NCBI GenBank assembly: GCA_007922225.1
Contig: ML679946.1
Location: 96,416,759-96,480,758, forward strand
Source of the DNA: Emydura subglobosa
Taxonomy: Eukaryota; Chordata; Testudines; Chelidae
Direction of reading: 5' to 3'
Length of the DNA stretch: 64,000 nt
The position numbers were made by a program, and so were the translations under genes. Below, one piece after another: positions 22,171 to 33,426 of the stretch (its first letter is position 1; the number at the start of each line of letters is the position of its first letter). The notes beneath the pieces were generated by a model that saw nothing but the letters and a program-made list of their open reading frames with translations, made no database searches and was not told the DNA's origin.

Positions 22171-23189
22171 TATGCCACACTGAGAGAACATGCCAGCATA
22201 GTCCCCCATATACTTTTATATGATCTACTTGTAAACATTTCTGCCAGTCAGCAAATTTATGGCATTTGTTTTAACAACTTAGGTTCTCCACTCTCATCCT
22301 GCAGATACTGTGATGCATGGTCTACCATACCCTGCACCCTGTTATGATTCTGCTATGTGTGGTATTCAACAGCTATGCTTTAGTCAATGCTAATGCGGCT
22401 GTATTTCCTGTTCTCAAGGTAGTGATTCTAAGCTGTGAGACACGTTGCTGGGGACACCCAGAACTGTGAGCCTCTGTGTTAGCTCTCTGCCTCAGCAAGG
22501 GTGAGTTCTGCTAGAGATTAGACAGTGTGTCAGCACCTTGCCACACCAGTCTGTCTTCCCAAACAGGAAACAACTCAAGGCTCTCCTGGCCCAAACCCTA
22601 CCAAGCAGGTAGCAATCAGTGAATGGCAGCCGCCAAGGTCTTTAAAGATGTTTTTCTGCAATGCAAAGCACCTGTCACTGTGCATTCACAGAAGGTGTTA
22701 AGTTTGCTGCTCTATTAAAGAGTCGGTATGTTACACCTTATTGATTTAACTGGGGTAAATACACCCTTCCCTTCAAACACTGCACTGAGTTGTTTTATAG
22801 TAAAAGTAAAACACGTTTATGAATGGAGGAACATGGATAAAGTGATGCCAAGTAGTAGGAATAAAGGCAGAGATGGTTACAAGCAAATAAAAGTGAAAGT
22901 GAAATAAAAGTGAAAACACACACTTGAAAGCACAATACTTGAGGTTTTCCACTGAGCCATTTATCTGTACAAAGTTTATAGACCTCAAGCCTTATGCTAA
23001 CTTGCTGAAGTTTATGTCTTACAGTATATACAGGCCTTTAGGTTATTTGCATTACTGCTGAATATAATGGAAAGCAGTGAATATAATAAAGGCAAGCTAG
23101 CCTTATTGACTACACCCTGGGTAGTTACAGTACTCTCCAATACTGCAGCTCCCCTACTGGCATTCATGAAGCAGTAAATCTAATAATTA
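22171..23189. other. Unassigned; possible LTR-derived repeat
   Basis: The part at 22790-22930 (TAAAAGTAAAACACGTTTAT, GAGATGGTTACAAGCAAATA) resembles a dispersed reptile repeat. No LTR ends or coding remains. Confidence 0.25.
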
Positions 23190-23440
23190 AAGCAGAGCGC
23201 TAAACAGTGAGAACTTCTGGATTCTGTTCCTAGCTTTGCCAGAGATTCATTGTGTAACACAGGGCAGGTCACATGACTTTGGTGTCTGACTGTATCCATC
23301 AGTAAATGAGCATAATATTTACCCATTATTTTTATAGCGAAGCCAGTGTACCTGGTGCTGTATGGGACCTGAATTTTGTTAATCAAGTAGCAGGCTCCTG
23401 CTGCAAAGAGTTTACAATCTAAAGACGTGAGTTTTGTGTG
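23190..23440 (+). repeat. MIR-like SINE plus tail
   Basis: GGATTCTGTTCCTAGCTTTG, ACACAGGGCAGGTCACATGA and CATCAGTAAATGAGCATAAT follow the plus-strand MIR core. Then GTGCTGTATGGGACCTGA and AGAGTTTACAATCTAAAGAC correspond to the L2/CR1-like tail family. Confidence 0.55.
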
Positions 23441-23639
23441 GATATGTATAAAGACAACCTACTGCAGTAGAATACACAGTGTCACATGAATATTATACTC
23501 CAAATGCTCCCTGGAATACATGCTGTGTATGGTATTTTCCTGCCACATCCATGGAAAATTATATTGAATTAAGATTAAGTAGCTTTGGATTCAGTTGTAT
23601 TAAATGAATGGTTTATGTATTATTGTGGGTCACAATTGT

Positions 23640-24560
23640 GTGAAACTGCTCCCTAATGGGAAAGATGGGATGTCAACCCTTAGGAGTGTTATGAACTTCA
23701 AAGGACTATATTGAGCAATGTGACAGATAAGAATGGACATTTGAGACAAACAGTATCAAGTGGTTTGCCTGGGTAATCTCTAGGGGAAGATGAATCAAAT
23801 TCCCCATCTCTGGTGATGCAAACTTCCAGCGTTTTGAACCTATGCCCTGAGGAAGGGACCATTATTAGCTGATCAACTGTTTCTGGAATCTCAAGATCAA
23901 AGGCTCATGCTCATAAAGGAAAGACTAATTGATTCATGGGGGTGCTAGTTCTGAGCTACGGCTGTTATGAATTTGTAATCACAGAGACACCCGTTGGTGG
24001 GGTTTCAAGGACTGACTCCTACCAGGGTCTTCTAGGAATTGGAGCTGATCTCTGGTAAGCTTATTAGCATATGTGTTTTTAATTTCTGTGTGTTTATTGT
24101 TTTTAATATTTTTTCTCTGTAATGCTTTCATGTAAAGAATAAATGTGCTTGCTTAGAAAGAGCTGAGTGTTAACTTGTAACTGCAGACAATTACAGCTGT
24201 TCATAGCCTTTGGAGAGAGAGCAAAGGGCAGTCTCTCTTGTTTAGGCAGTCTGGCTTGCGGCAGGTACCACAATGAGTGTAGGCAGAGAATTGTGCAGCC
24301 TGGAAAATAATCCAGACAGAAGGACCCCGTTCTCTGCCCAATAGAGGTGATGGTTGAGGAGGCAGGAACCTACAGTCAATGCTTTTTTGGTGGATCTCAG
24401 AGGGGGAAATACCGATGCAATTGCCCTGAACAGTGACACCTGGGTTCTGTAGAAGTCCTTTGACATATATGAGGGAGTAGTGACTCAGATGCTGTCAGAC
24501 TTGCATGCAGCCAATGGGAAAGTGGCCTGATAGGTGACAGAGACAGTGCTCTGAACTGTC
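23640..24560 (+). mobile_element. LTR-like sequence with poly(A) signal
   Basis: An AATAAA at 24138-24143 (within AAAGAATAAATGTGCTTGCT) follows a T-rich stretch and precedes a region with a tRNA-independent, gene-free character. The layout resembles the R/U5 part of an endogenous LTR. Ends and family are undefined. Confidence 0.35.
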
Positions 24561-25129
24561 AAGACTGCCACTGATGACACTAAAGGGGTGAGGAGCATTG
24601 TGGGATTGCGCTGGAAGGACTAATTGCACCATTACTACGTTACTAATACCCGCTGTCTACATTGGCACAGCAACAATTCAGAATGACAGGTTGGTGGATA
24701 ATACAATAACTAGTCTTACACAGAGAAAGTATAAACCCAATGCTGATGTGATAGTAGCAATGTTGTGCACAGATGCCTGGTGTGTGGCAGGCCTTCGAAG
24801 AGAGTCGATGGGGCTTGCGACACCAAAATTCTTTTGTGCAGACGAAGCTGCACAGGAAGCAGCATCAAAGTTTAGCAAGGGTCAGGATGGGTGAGGAAAT
24901 GGAAAGAGAGGAATCAAAGACAATGCTCAGTTTAAGGGAAGGGGAAGGCTGGATTGAGAATAACAGAGAAAAGGAGGGTGGTGAGTCTTAATTAACTGTG
25001 TATATATTAAAGCATTTTGATCTCAGCTAAGAGGAACTAGATAAAAACTTTAATTAAGACAAAAATGACAAAGATGACTAGCTCATGTTTATTACATAAA
25101 TGGACAGATACCTTTAATCAGAAGGAGCT
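24561..25129. other. Unassigned; 98-codon open frame of unknown origin
   Basis: The plus-strand frame 24598-24894 has no recognisable domain and no splice or promoter context; it is probably chance or part of the neighbouring repeat. Confidence 0.3.
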
Positions 25130-25325
25130 CAGACCCACCTGACCCCCCTGAATCTGGGTTTGGCTGGCTAGCCCAAGCCTCCATCACCAGTGCAACAACA
25201 TACATACTTCTATTTTTAATGCTCTAGCTCAACCCCAGGTAGCATGGGTCTGTCTAGACAGGCTGTGAGGCTTGGTCCCAGCTGCAGTGTAAATGTACCT
25301 TTAGGTTTTAAAGTATGTTGCAGTG
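25130..25325. mobile_element. MITE-like fragment
   Basis: AGCTCAACCCCAGGTAGC, GGTCTGTCTAGACAGGCTG and GCTGCAGTGTAAATGTACC resemble the right end of GTCTACACT-type MITEs. Confidence 0.3.
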
Positions 25326-25914
25326 ATTTCATAATCAAGGATTAAAATAGTTCTATTTTCTCTGCTTAACAGGAAGTTTCTCTCTTTGTAAGGAGAATAT
25401 GCATCTGGCAAAATAACACACATTTGAAAACATGTTGGTGTTTTTCTGATTAAGTAACAAATTTAGTTCTAATTAAGGATCATTTCAGAATATCTTAAGG
25501 ACTGAAATTCAGGTATTTCTAGGTATTTTCCTACTCAGCAGCTTGTTAGTGTCTGCTGGTTTTACTGAAAGAGTAACAGCAAACTAAACACAATCTGCTT
25601 TAAATATGAAATTGTAACAAGTCATTTGGTAACTTAACTTTTAGAAGTATTTAAGCACAGAGCTACTGTGCCTGGGGGGATATTTTATAATAAATACTAA
25701 CAAAATAGTTTGGTTTTAATTAGAAAAGCACTAAAAATACATTGTACATTTCCAAGCATCTTTAAAAATAAAATAAAATGGCCTGGTTATTCGTCCAAAG
25801 TGCTAACTAGTTGCTTTGCCAGTTCTGAGTGAATTAAATGGATTTTTAATTTTGTGTGTGCATTAAAATTTTATATTGCTCATGAATTTGGGATGACAAT
25901 TTGATGGTTTATGC
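25326..25914. other. AT-rich, no gene recognised
   Basis: Nothing beyond simple AT-rich text. Confidence 0.3.
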
Positions 25915-26150
25915 AGTATTGCTGTAGCTGTGTCAGTTCCAGGATATTAGAAAGACAAGGTGGGTGAAGTAATATCTGTTATTGGACCAACTTCTGTTGG
26001 TGAGAGAGACAAGCTTTCGAGCCACAGACAGGTACACAGAACATAACCGTTAATAAAGACTCTGGATTTATGGCTTTTTACAACAATCTATAACCTGTTA
26101 ACCTCCTTTTTTGTCCTAAGACTACAGGGGTGTTAATGGGCCACTTCACC
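25915..26150 (+). mobile_element. Penelope-like element, internal deletion derivative
   Basis: Bases 25920-26035 (GATATTAGAAAGACAAGGTG, ATTGGACCAACTTCTGTTGG, GAGACAAGCTTTCGAG) are the terminal-repeat segment also present at both ends of the 45.8-kb copy. It is followed directly by the 3' end of the ORF (AATAAAGACTCTGGATTTAT, reading NKDSGFMAFYNNL then stop) and the short 3' UTR. The reverse transcriptase and GIY-YIG endonuclease are missing. It stops where the MITE at 26151 begins. Confidence 0.8.
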
Positions 26151-26505
26151 TACACTGCCGCCTATAAGTACGTCCACATTGCACACTCATATACACTGCA
26201 CAACCCCCAGCATAGGTATAAATAACAGTGCAGACAGTGCGTGGCATTGCTTAGGTGAGACCCTGCACAAGATTCTTACATCATATATACCCTACCTGGC
26301 TCTCTGCTCACACACACAGTGCCTCCCCGTTCCACACTGCTGTTTTTAGCAGTGTGGGGTCCTGCTGCCTTACTGCTGCCTGTGTCTTTCCCCAGCACAA
26401 GGAAAGACTCCAGCTGTGGGGAAAAGCTCCAGCAGCTCCTGCCGTGTGGAAAGGCTCTGGCAGCTCCTAACATAGGTCAGTTTAAGATTGTAGTGTAGAC
26501 ATGCC
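26151..26505. mobile_element. MITE (GTCTACACT type)
   Basis: Left end CCTACACTGCCGCCTATAAG and right end TTGTAGTGTAGACATGCCTA are inverted repeats. There is no coding content. Internal CACTGCTGTTTTTAGCAGTG is a local hairpin. Confidence 0.65.
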
Positions 26506-26650
26506 TATAGAGTTGAAGGCCAGAAAGGACCACTGGATCATCTAGTCTGACCTCCTGTATATGAAGCATGACCTTTGACTGCCTTTCACATAGTAGCTGT
26601 CACTAATGATCTCATTCAGGACTATACAATCACGAAGCATCTTTCTTAAC
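26506..26650 (-). mobile_element. CR1 3' tail fragment
   Basis: GAGTTGAAGGCCAGAAAGGA, CCACTGGATCATCTAGTCTG and ACCTCCTG are the complement of a CR1 3' end, of the subfamily found at 26868 and 57027. Confidence 0.75.
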
Positions 26651-26867
26651 CTAAAAAAAGGGGGGGTTAAATTTTATGCTCATGAAAGCTGCTGGATGGA
26701 GTGTCCTTGGAACTGAAATCCATAGCACAGGGATACTGGAGAGCCGAGCTGCCTGCCTCCACTGCCAATGTGCCTCCACGCAAACTCGGAGAGAACACCA
26801 TAATCGGGAAGTCAGTCTCCATGCCCATTTGTTGCTTGGTTTCTCGGCAGCATCTGCAAACTGGAGA
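26651..26867. other. Unassigned spacer between two CR1 tails
   Basis: No repeat identified in these 217 bp. Confidence 0.3.
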
Positions 26868-27560
26868 GTGCTCATAGACTATAAGGTCAGAAGGGACCAA
26901 TATGATCATCTAGTCTGACATCCTGCACAACGCAGGCCACAGAACCTCACCCACCCACTCCTGTAATAAACCTCTAACCTATGACTGAGTTATTAAAGTC
27001 TTCAAATCATGGTTTAAACACTTTAAGATACAGAGAATCTACCAGCAAGCGAGCCATGCCCCATGCTACAGAGGAAGGCGAAAATCCCCCAGAGCCTTTG
27101 CCAATCTGCCCTGGGAGAAAATTCCTTCCCAATCCCAAATATGGCAATCAGTTAAACCCTGAGCATGTGGGCAAGACTCACCATCCGGACACCCAAGAAA
27201 GAATTCTCTGTGATAACTCAGAACCCACCGCATCTAACATCCCTTCACAGGCAATTAGCATATCTACCACCAGTAGTCAAAGATCAGTCAATTACCAAAC
27301 TAGGTATATCATCCCCTCCATAAATTTATCAGTTTTGAAGCCAGCTAGGTTTTTTGCTGCCACTGCTCCCCTTGGAAGGCTATTCCAGAACGTCACTCCT
27401 CTAATGATTATAAGCCTGCATCTAATTTCAAGTCTGAACTTCCTGATAGCCAGTTTATATCCATTAGTTCTTGTGTTCATATTGGGGCTAAACTTAAATA
27501 ATTCTTCTCCCTCCCTGGTATTTATCCCTCTGTGCTCTTCATTCTGTGAACAGAACTCTG
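26868..27560 (-). mobile_element. CR1 LINE, 3' part
   Basis: The low-coordinate end is the CR1 3' terminus (ACTATAAGGTCAGAAGGGAC, ATCATCTAGTCTGACATCCT). The minus frame 27292-27480 reads NTRTNGYKLAIRKFRLEIR and FWNSLPRGAVAAKNL, the ORF2 C terminus. The 260-codon plus-strand frame over it is antisense and not a gene. Confidence 0.9.
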
Positions 27561-29845
27561 CTGGGAAGTGCGCAGAGATGATTGGACAGGAAGATTTAGC
27601 AAACCCTTCTAATAAGCCTGCTGCAGCCTTTGACTCAATGACCTCTTGTAGTAGTGCTAGTGAATCCCACGTGATGACAGTATGCCACGGGAAGCCATAT
27701 TTCTTTATATTTGCTCTGCATTCACCTGCCCTTTCACTTCACATGTCCCCTAGTGTTCTATAATGGCAGGAGAGAGAAAGAAAGGGACTTCTAAGTTTTC
27801 ATCACACCAACCTTAATGGCAAACACGTCAATAAGGTCCCCTCTAACTCTTTTTTAGCTTGTGCCTGCTTCTGTATGTCAGCTTCCTTTGCCCACTCCCA
27901 GGGGTCACCAGTCACCAATAATTTCATTTGAAAGATAACATACTTTTATCTGCAATTTTATTTCTTGTATGGGAGCCAACCTTGGTTCTATCGAAGTTAA
28001 TAGGAGTTTTGCCATTGATTTCAATGGGAGCATGGTTAAGCCTTTAAACATCTGAAAACTCTTAAGTGCTTTATAAGGTAGCTTTAGTTTTAATTCTATA
28101 TACTAATGCATAGTTTTGTACATCCCCCTCCCCGCTGCCACCCCAAAGTCTGTCTTTTGAAGTATCTTGGAAGGTGAGTCAAGGAACATTTCATGTCATC
28201 AGCACGTAAAAGCTGAGACTTTGGCATACATTTCTATAGCTCTCACCATTTTCAATTTCCTTTGAATTCTAGTGAATTCAGATGAAGAACAAGAACTTAC
28301 TAAAATGATATATAATTTCAGTATTTCCCAATTAAATATGTTTTAAAGCTTTTGGCTAACAATGCCTTACTCCACTCATTTGCTGATCTATTACCCTTTG
28401 AAATGAAATAACATTTCATTAAAAATGTACCCTCTTCTGCTCTCCATCCCATAACTTCATAACGTTTCTTGCTTTAAGGAATAACTTTGGTAATTACCGA
28501 CAATAAATGCTGTTTGCCACTTAGTTTTTCTTGCCCAAAAGCAAAGCATGTATTTAAAAAAAAAAAATCTTTAAACAATGACATCTGCAGCACAATCTGT
28601 TGTGTGATTCCTTCTGGTATCATCAACAAACTGCAGATTACTTATTATCCCCTCTGAGTCATCTAAGGAGATAAGAAACAGCGTGCATCCCAGAACTCAT
28701 TTCTGCACATCTCTCGTTTACTAATCCTCTCCCGTTTGGCCTTTTTTACATTGCCGTCTATTTTTGTTTTATGTTTTCCAGTTCAGCTTCTATGCATTTG
28801 TCTGTTTGCTGTACTTCCTTGCTCGTCTCTGATAATTTCCTGCAAACAGCTATATTACTCGCTCTTTGATCGTCCGTTGTGGCTGTGGAGCATTTGGGGC
28901 AACCAAGGAGTTTTTAAGCCACCTTTGTGCTCCCCCGTATCCTGGGGCAGGCATCTCTGCAATGGACCAGCTTTGAGCACAAGTTTAAAGCAGCCTGCAG
29001 CCCCAGTGGGAAGTTGTAGCATTCGGGAATCACTGGAACATAAACATGCTTTAACCACACTCCCTTTCCCTCTGCCACCTGACTGCAGGGGGTTGTAGGA
29101 ACCACTATGGGAAACCGCACAGGGCAGCCCTGGAGCTCACATCCCCTCTTGTCTTACAGACCCCAGGTCTTGTTAACCTTCAGAACATAGGGCAGCACCC
29201 ATCTGTACTCTTGAAGTATTCTGCAGGTGGTGGGCTGAGAGTGTTGTGATGGCTGGCTGTGAGGCGTTGTGATTTATGGGAGGCGTTTAACTGTCCCATA
29301 GGCTATTATGCTGTGAAATGTCGGGCAATAGAAACTTTTGTATTAAGGGTTTTTATACTTGTTTTTTTTTAATACTTGGACAGGCACCAAGAACAGGCAG
29401 ATTTAATACATTTAGTTTATAGTACATTGGTAACATATATTGTAACAGCTTTGTTAAAGAATAGAGGGGTGGGGAGAAACTTCAGGGACAGTTTAAGGAG
29501 ACAGACGGTTATCACCCAAGGTGGAGTTTGCAGTGAGGTTTGAAGCCTGGACCTGTATATTTAGATCTAAACAAATCTACTCTATTGGCTAAGCTATAAG
29601 ACTCAGCTGTGCTAGTTCAAAGCCTGTAGCAGACGCATAAATCTCCATGAGCTTCAGCCACTTGAGGGAGCCAGACAGCCTCACCAGGAGTGGGGCTGAT
29701 ACTTGCGGAAAGTCCCATGGGATATGTAATGACCAGAAGCGGTCAGGTTCTCTATTTTATGTCTCACTCACAAGACGGCACCTCCAATAGAACATTACAT
29801 CTAGGTGCATCATTAATGGCACAAAGAGAAGAGAACTGCTTCCCG
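27561..29845. other. Mostly unassigned
   Basis: Includes a weak fold-back at about 27981-28035 (GAAGTTAATAGGAG and TTGATTTCAATGGGAG), an A-run near 28557-28567, and at 28911-28936 a stretch sharing AAGCCACCTTTGTGCTCCCC with 4498 and 61171. No exon recognised. Confidence 0.35.
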
Positions 29846-29918
29846 AGGGCCTGACTCAAGGCCCATGGAAGACAGTGGAAAACGTCTATTGACTTCAGTG
29901 GGCTTGGGACCAGGCCTT
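29846..29918. repeat. Short fold-back repeat
   Basis: AGGGCCTGACTCAAGGCCCA on the left faces GGGCTTGGGACCAGGCCTT on the right, around TTGACTTCAGTGGG. Confidence 0.6.
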
Positions 29919-30787
29919 GAATCATTAATACCACTTTCTGCAGCACCTGAGGTTTTTCCTTGGAGGTGTCCTCTCCAGACACTAATCAGGCCCAACTGTG
30001 TGAAATCTGATGAACTCACAGACCCGTCTCTTGGTCTAAAGCTAGAACACCTTGAAGAAAATATTTTTATTCGAAAGCAGGTATTCTGTGGGGTATATGG
30101 CCCTGTTAGGAACCTGTACGTGGTAGAATGCCCCTTTTAGGAGCTACATAAGGAGCATGCATGTGTAAGTCCGCTTAACTCCACCCTGTGGCTGCTGCAG
30201 GGTGTATCTTTCTAGCAGGCTGGTGCTCAAACCTCCGGCCAAGGCCTCTTGGCTGTTTGGTCCCCTCTCAGGGTCTCAGGTGAAACAATGAAACAGCCCA
30301 CAGTCAGCAAATGAGGTTAAACAACAGAGAGGAAAAGGAAAACCTATGGGCAGTTCCCTCCAAGATATGGGCCTCTTTAACTTCAGAGTATCATTGTCCA
30401 CATCATAGTTCACTGGGGCTTTTCCGTCTTTTCAGTCAGGGAATCTGCATTCTCCTTCTACAAGGTCAGGGGCTCTACAGTCTGCCAGTCCTCTCTTCAG
30501 GGCTGGAGAAGCTCAATAGCCTGTTGCCTTCCCAGGGTTGTCCCACCTGAATGGAGTTCCTTCCTTTTAACTCCTCCTCCAGTCCTGGCATGATTTGCAG
30601 ATGTGGAAGGGAGGGGTTACTCCAGCCCAAAGCAGCTCCTTAGCCTCTTCCATGCCGATGCATGGTTTATATTCCTCATCACAGGTACATCCTACACTAA
30701 AAGGTCTCATAACATCTGTGCACTTTATCATCTGTAAATGTTAGCTAATTTAAGATCATGCAAACTTGTTTCTAATACAGATTATGA
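29919..30787. other. No gene recognised
   Basis: Nothing with defined ends or coding character. Confidence 0.3.
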
Positions 30788-31182
30788 GTAAAATTTTCAA
30801 AAGCCACTTAGTCCCAAATTTTTAAAGATATTTAGGCATTGTTCTACCCAATGTTGCTACACCTAACTGACTTAGAAATCTAAGACTCATTTTCAAAAGT
30901 GACTTAGGCATTTTAGGAGCCTAAATCAGCGAGCTCTTGCAAAGCTGAGCAGAGCAATACACAGCTTTAGGTGGCTATATCACTTATGATCAAGTTTTTC
31001 AAGGTATTTAGGCACCAAAAAATTGCAGATAGGTACCTAGTAGGATTTTCAAAAGCACCTAGGCGCCTGATCTGAGTTGACCAAAATCTAAATACCTTTA
31101 AAAATCTGGGCCCAAGTCACTTTTGAAAATGGGTCCTAGCCTCCTAAATCACTTAAGTGCCTTTTAAAAAATTTAGCCTTTA
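30788..31182. mobile_element. Long fold-back repeat (TTTTCAAAAG type)
   Basis: Repeated inverted copies of ATTTTCAAAAGTGACTTAGG alternate with their complements (CACTTTTGAAAATGGG). Ends are AGTAAAATTTTCAAAAGCCA and AAGTGCCTTTTAAAAAATTT. The whole unit can fold on itself. No coding content. Confidence 0.65.
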
Positions 31183-31884
31183 TTTATATAGGTAGCACAA
31201 ACCTGAATATGATGCTCCTCTTTCCCCAAGAGTAACAGATTAGGAATCTGAAGCCAAGTGATTCTGAAATTTGGTTTAATGAATGCTGGAAAAATCAACT
31301 TGATTTTTGCTTTCATGCCATTTGCTTCAAAATACTGATCTTTTTTTCCGCTCAAATAAATTCTCAGATTTCTGTTTACACTCTGATCTTATCATGTTTA
31401 TATACCACTTAAAATCTAATATGATAATTATTGTCAATTATAATTAAAAAGTAACTACTGTCTTATAATTACCATCTTCACTGCCATTAACATTACATAT
31501 AAATCATAACTAGTTATTCCAATTTAGAAGGAACATTCCTAGAATTCTAAATTATTTGTCCTGTATCTTCTTGGGGGAACAAACTAAGAAGGATTATCAG
31601 ACTTATTTTCTTTGAATTTTTCTGCAGTTTTCTTCCCTCGTGATCTTGTTTTTTCAATGTGGCCCCTCCTCTGTTGCAAATAGGACAGAGACCACTAATT
31701 AATTTTACACAGGCCACTGAACAGGTGTCAGATGGTAATTGTTTAGGTCATTTCTGAACTGGATTATACGTGAACTAATGATCTAGTCAGTAGTAAATAT
31801 ATCAAGATTCAGCATGGGCAAATGCTGCCATTAAAATGCCGGGCAATGTAATTTTATTCTGTCAAGTATTCTGTATAGTACAGC
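31183..31884. other. AT-rich, no gene recognised
   Basis: No repeat or exon identified. Confidence 0.3.
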
Positions 31885-32512
31885 ACAATAAAGATAATGG
31901 ATTTTAAGAAGGCAGACTCCTTAGCAAACTCAGGGAGTTGGTAGGTAAGATCTCATGGGAAGGAAGTCTAATGGGAAAACAGTTCAAGAAACTTGGCAGT
32001 TTTTCAAAGAGACATTATTAAGGGTGCAAGAGCAACCTATCCCACTGCGTAGGTAAGATAGGAAGTATGGCAAGAAACCACCTTGGCTTAACCAGGAGAT
32101 GTTCAATGATTTGAAACTCAGAAAAGAGTCCTACAAAAAAAGTGGAAATGAAGCCAAATGACAAAGGATAAATATAAACAAATAACACAAGTAGGTAGGG
32201 AAAAAATTAGAAAAGCCAAGGCACAAAATGAGATTAAACTAGCTAGTGACATAAAGGGTAACAAGAAAACATTCTACAAATACATTAGAAGCAAGAGGAA
32301 AACCAAGGACAGGTTAGGCCTTTTACTCAATGAGGGGGAAAAAACAATAACAGAAAATATGGAAATGGCAAAAGTGTTAAGTGACTTTTTTGTTTCAGTT
32401 TTCACCAAAAAGGTTAAGAACGATTGGACATCAAACATAGTGAATGCCAATGAAAATGAGGTATGATCAGAGGCTAAAATAGGGAGAGAACAAGTTAAAA
32501 ATTAATGAGGCC
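31885..32512 (+). mobile_element. CR1 LINE, part 1 of split copy
   Basis: Bases 32080-32460 translate to [34 protein letters not shown] and FVSVFTKK, the CR1 ORF2 linker between endonuclease and reverse transcriptase. The copy continues at 33427 after two insertions; about 100 codons of the early RT region are missing between the halves. Confidence 0.9.
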
Positions 32513-32596
32513 TGGTCTACACTGCCGAGTGCTGGCGACAGAAGATACGCAAACTACATATTGTAACATGGGTATCTCCCGTCCACTTAGTTATGT
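32513..32596. mobile_element. Truncated MITE inside CR1
   Basis: GGCCTGGTCTACACTGCCGA then ACAGAAGATACGCAAACTAC is the left end of the same MITE family as 55975-56260. Its right half is absent; a CR1 begins at 32597. Confidence 0.75.
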
Positions 32597-33415
32597 TCAT
32601 AGAATCATAGAAGATTAGGGTTGGAAGGAACCTGAGAAGGTCATCTAGTCCAACCCCCTGCTCAAAGCAGGACCAACCCCAACTAAATCATCCCAGCCGG
32701 GGTTTTGTCAAGCCGCACCTTAAAAACCTCTAAGGATGGAGATTCTGCCATCTCCCTAGGTAACCCATTCCAGTGCTTCACCATCCACCTAGTGAAAATT
32801 TTTTTCCTAATATCCAACCAAGACCTTCCTCACTACAACTTGAGACCATTGTTTCTTGTCCTGTCTTCTACTACACTGAGAACAGCTTATTATATCCTCC
32901 CTGGAACCCCCTTTCAGGTAGTTAAAGGCTACTGTCAAACCCCCCATATTCTTCTCTTCTGCAGACTAAAGAAGCCTAGTTCCCTCAACCTCTCCTCATA
33001 AGTCATGTGCTCCAGACCCCTAATCATTGTTGTTGCTCTGCACTGGACTCTTTCCAATTTATCCACCTCCTTTCTGTAGTGGGGGGCCCAAAACTGGAAA
33101 CAATACTCCAAATGTGGCCTCTCCAGTGCCAAGCAGAGGGGAATAATCACTTTCCTCAATCTTCTGGCAATGCTCCTACTAATGCAGCCCAATATACTGT
33201 TAGCCTTCTTGGCAATAAGGGCACACTGTTGACTCATATTCAGTTTCTTGTCCACTGTAACCCCCAGGTCTTTTTCAGCAGAACTGCTGCTTAGCCAGTT
33301 GGTCCCCAGCCTCTATCAATGAATGGGATTCTTCCATTCTAAGTGCAGGACTCTGCACTTGTCCTTGTTGAACCTGATCAGATTTCTTTTGGCCCAATAT
33401 TCAATTTGTCTAAGT
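32597..33415 (-). mobile_element. CR1 LINE nested in plus-strand CR1
   Basis: Begins with the CR1 3' end (complement of CATAGAATCATAGAAGATTA, GGTCATCTAGTCCAACCCCC). The minus frame 32935-33255 reads [36 protein letters not shown] and [10 protein letters not shown]. Ends near 33415 with upstream ORF2 text. Opposite orientation to the host CR1. Confidence 0.92.
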
Positions 33416-33426
33416 CAATTAAGCAA

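Noticed and set aside
24598..24894. 98-codon open frame as a small gene
   Set aside because: No recognisable domain or gene context; overlaps repeat-like sequence.
26981..27763. 260-codon plus-strand open frame
   Set aside because: Most of it is antisense to a CR1 3' part whose minus-strand frame shows true CR1 protein motifs; no domain, splice or promoter signal.
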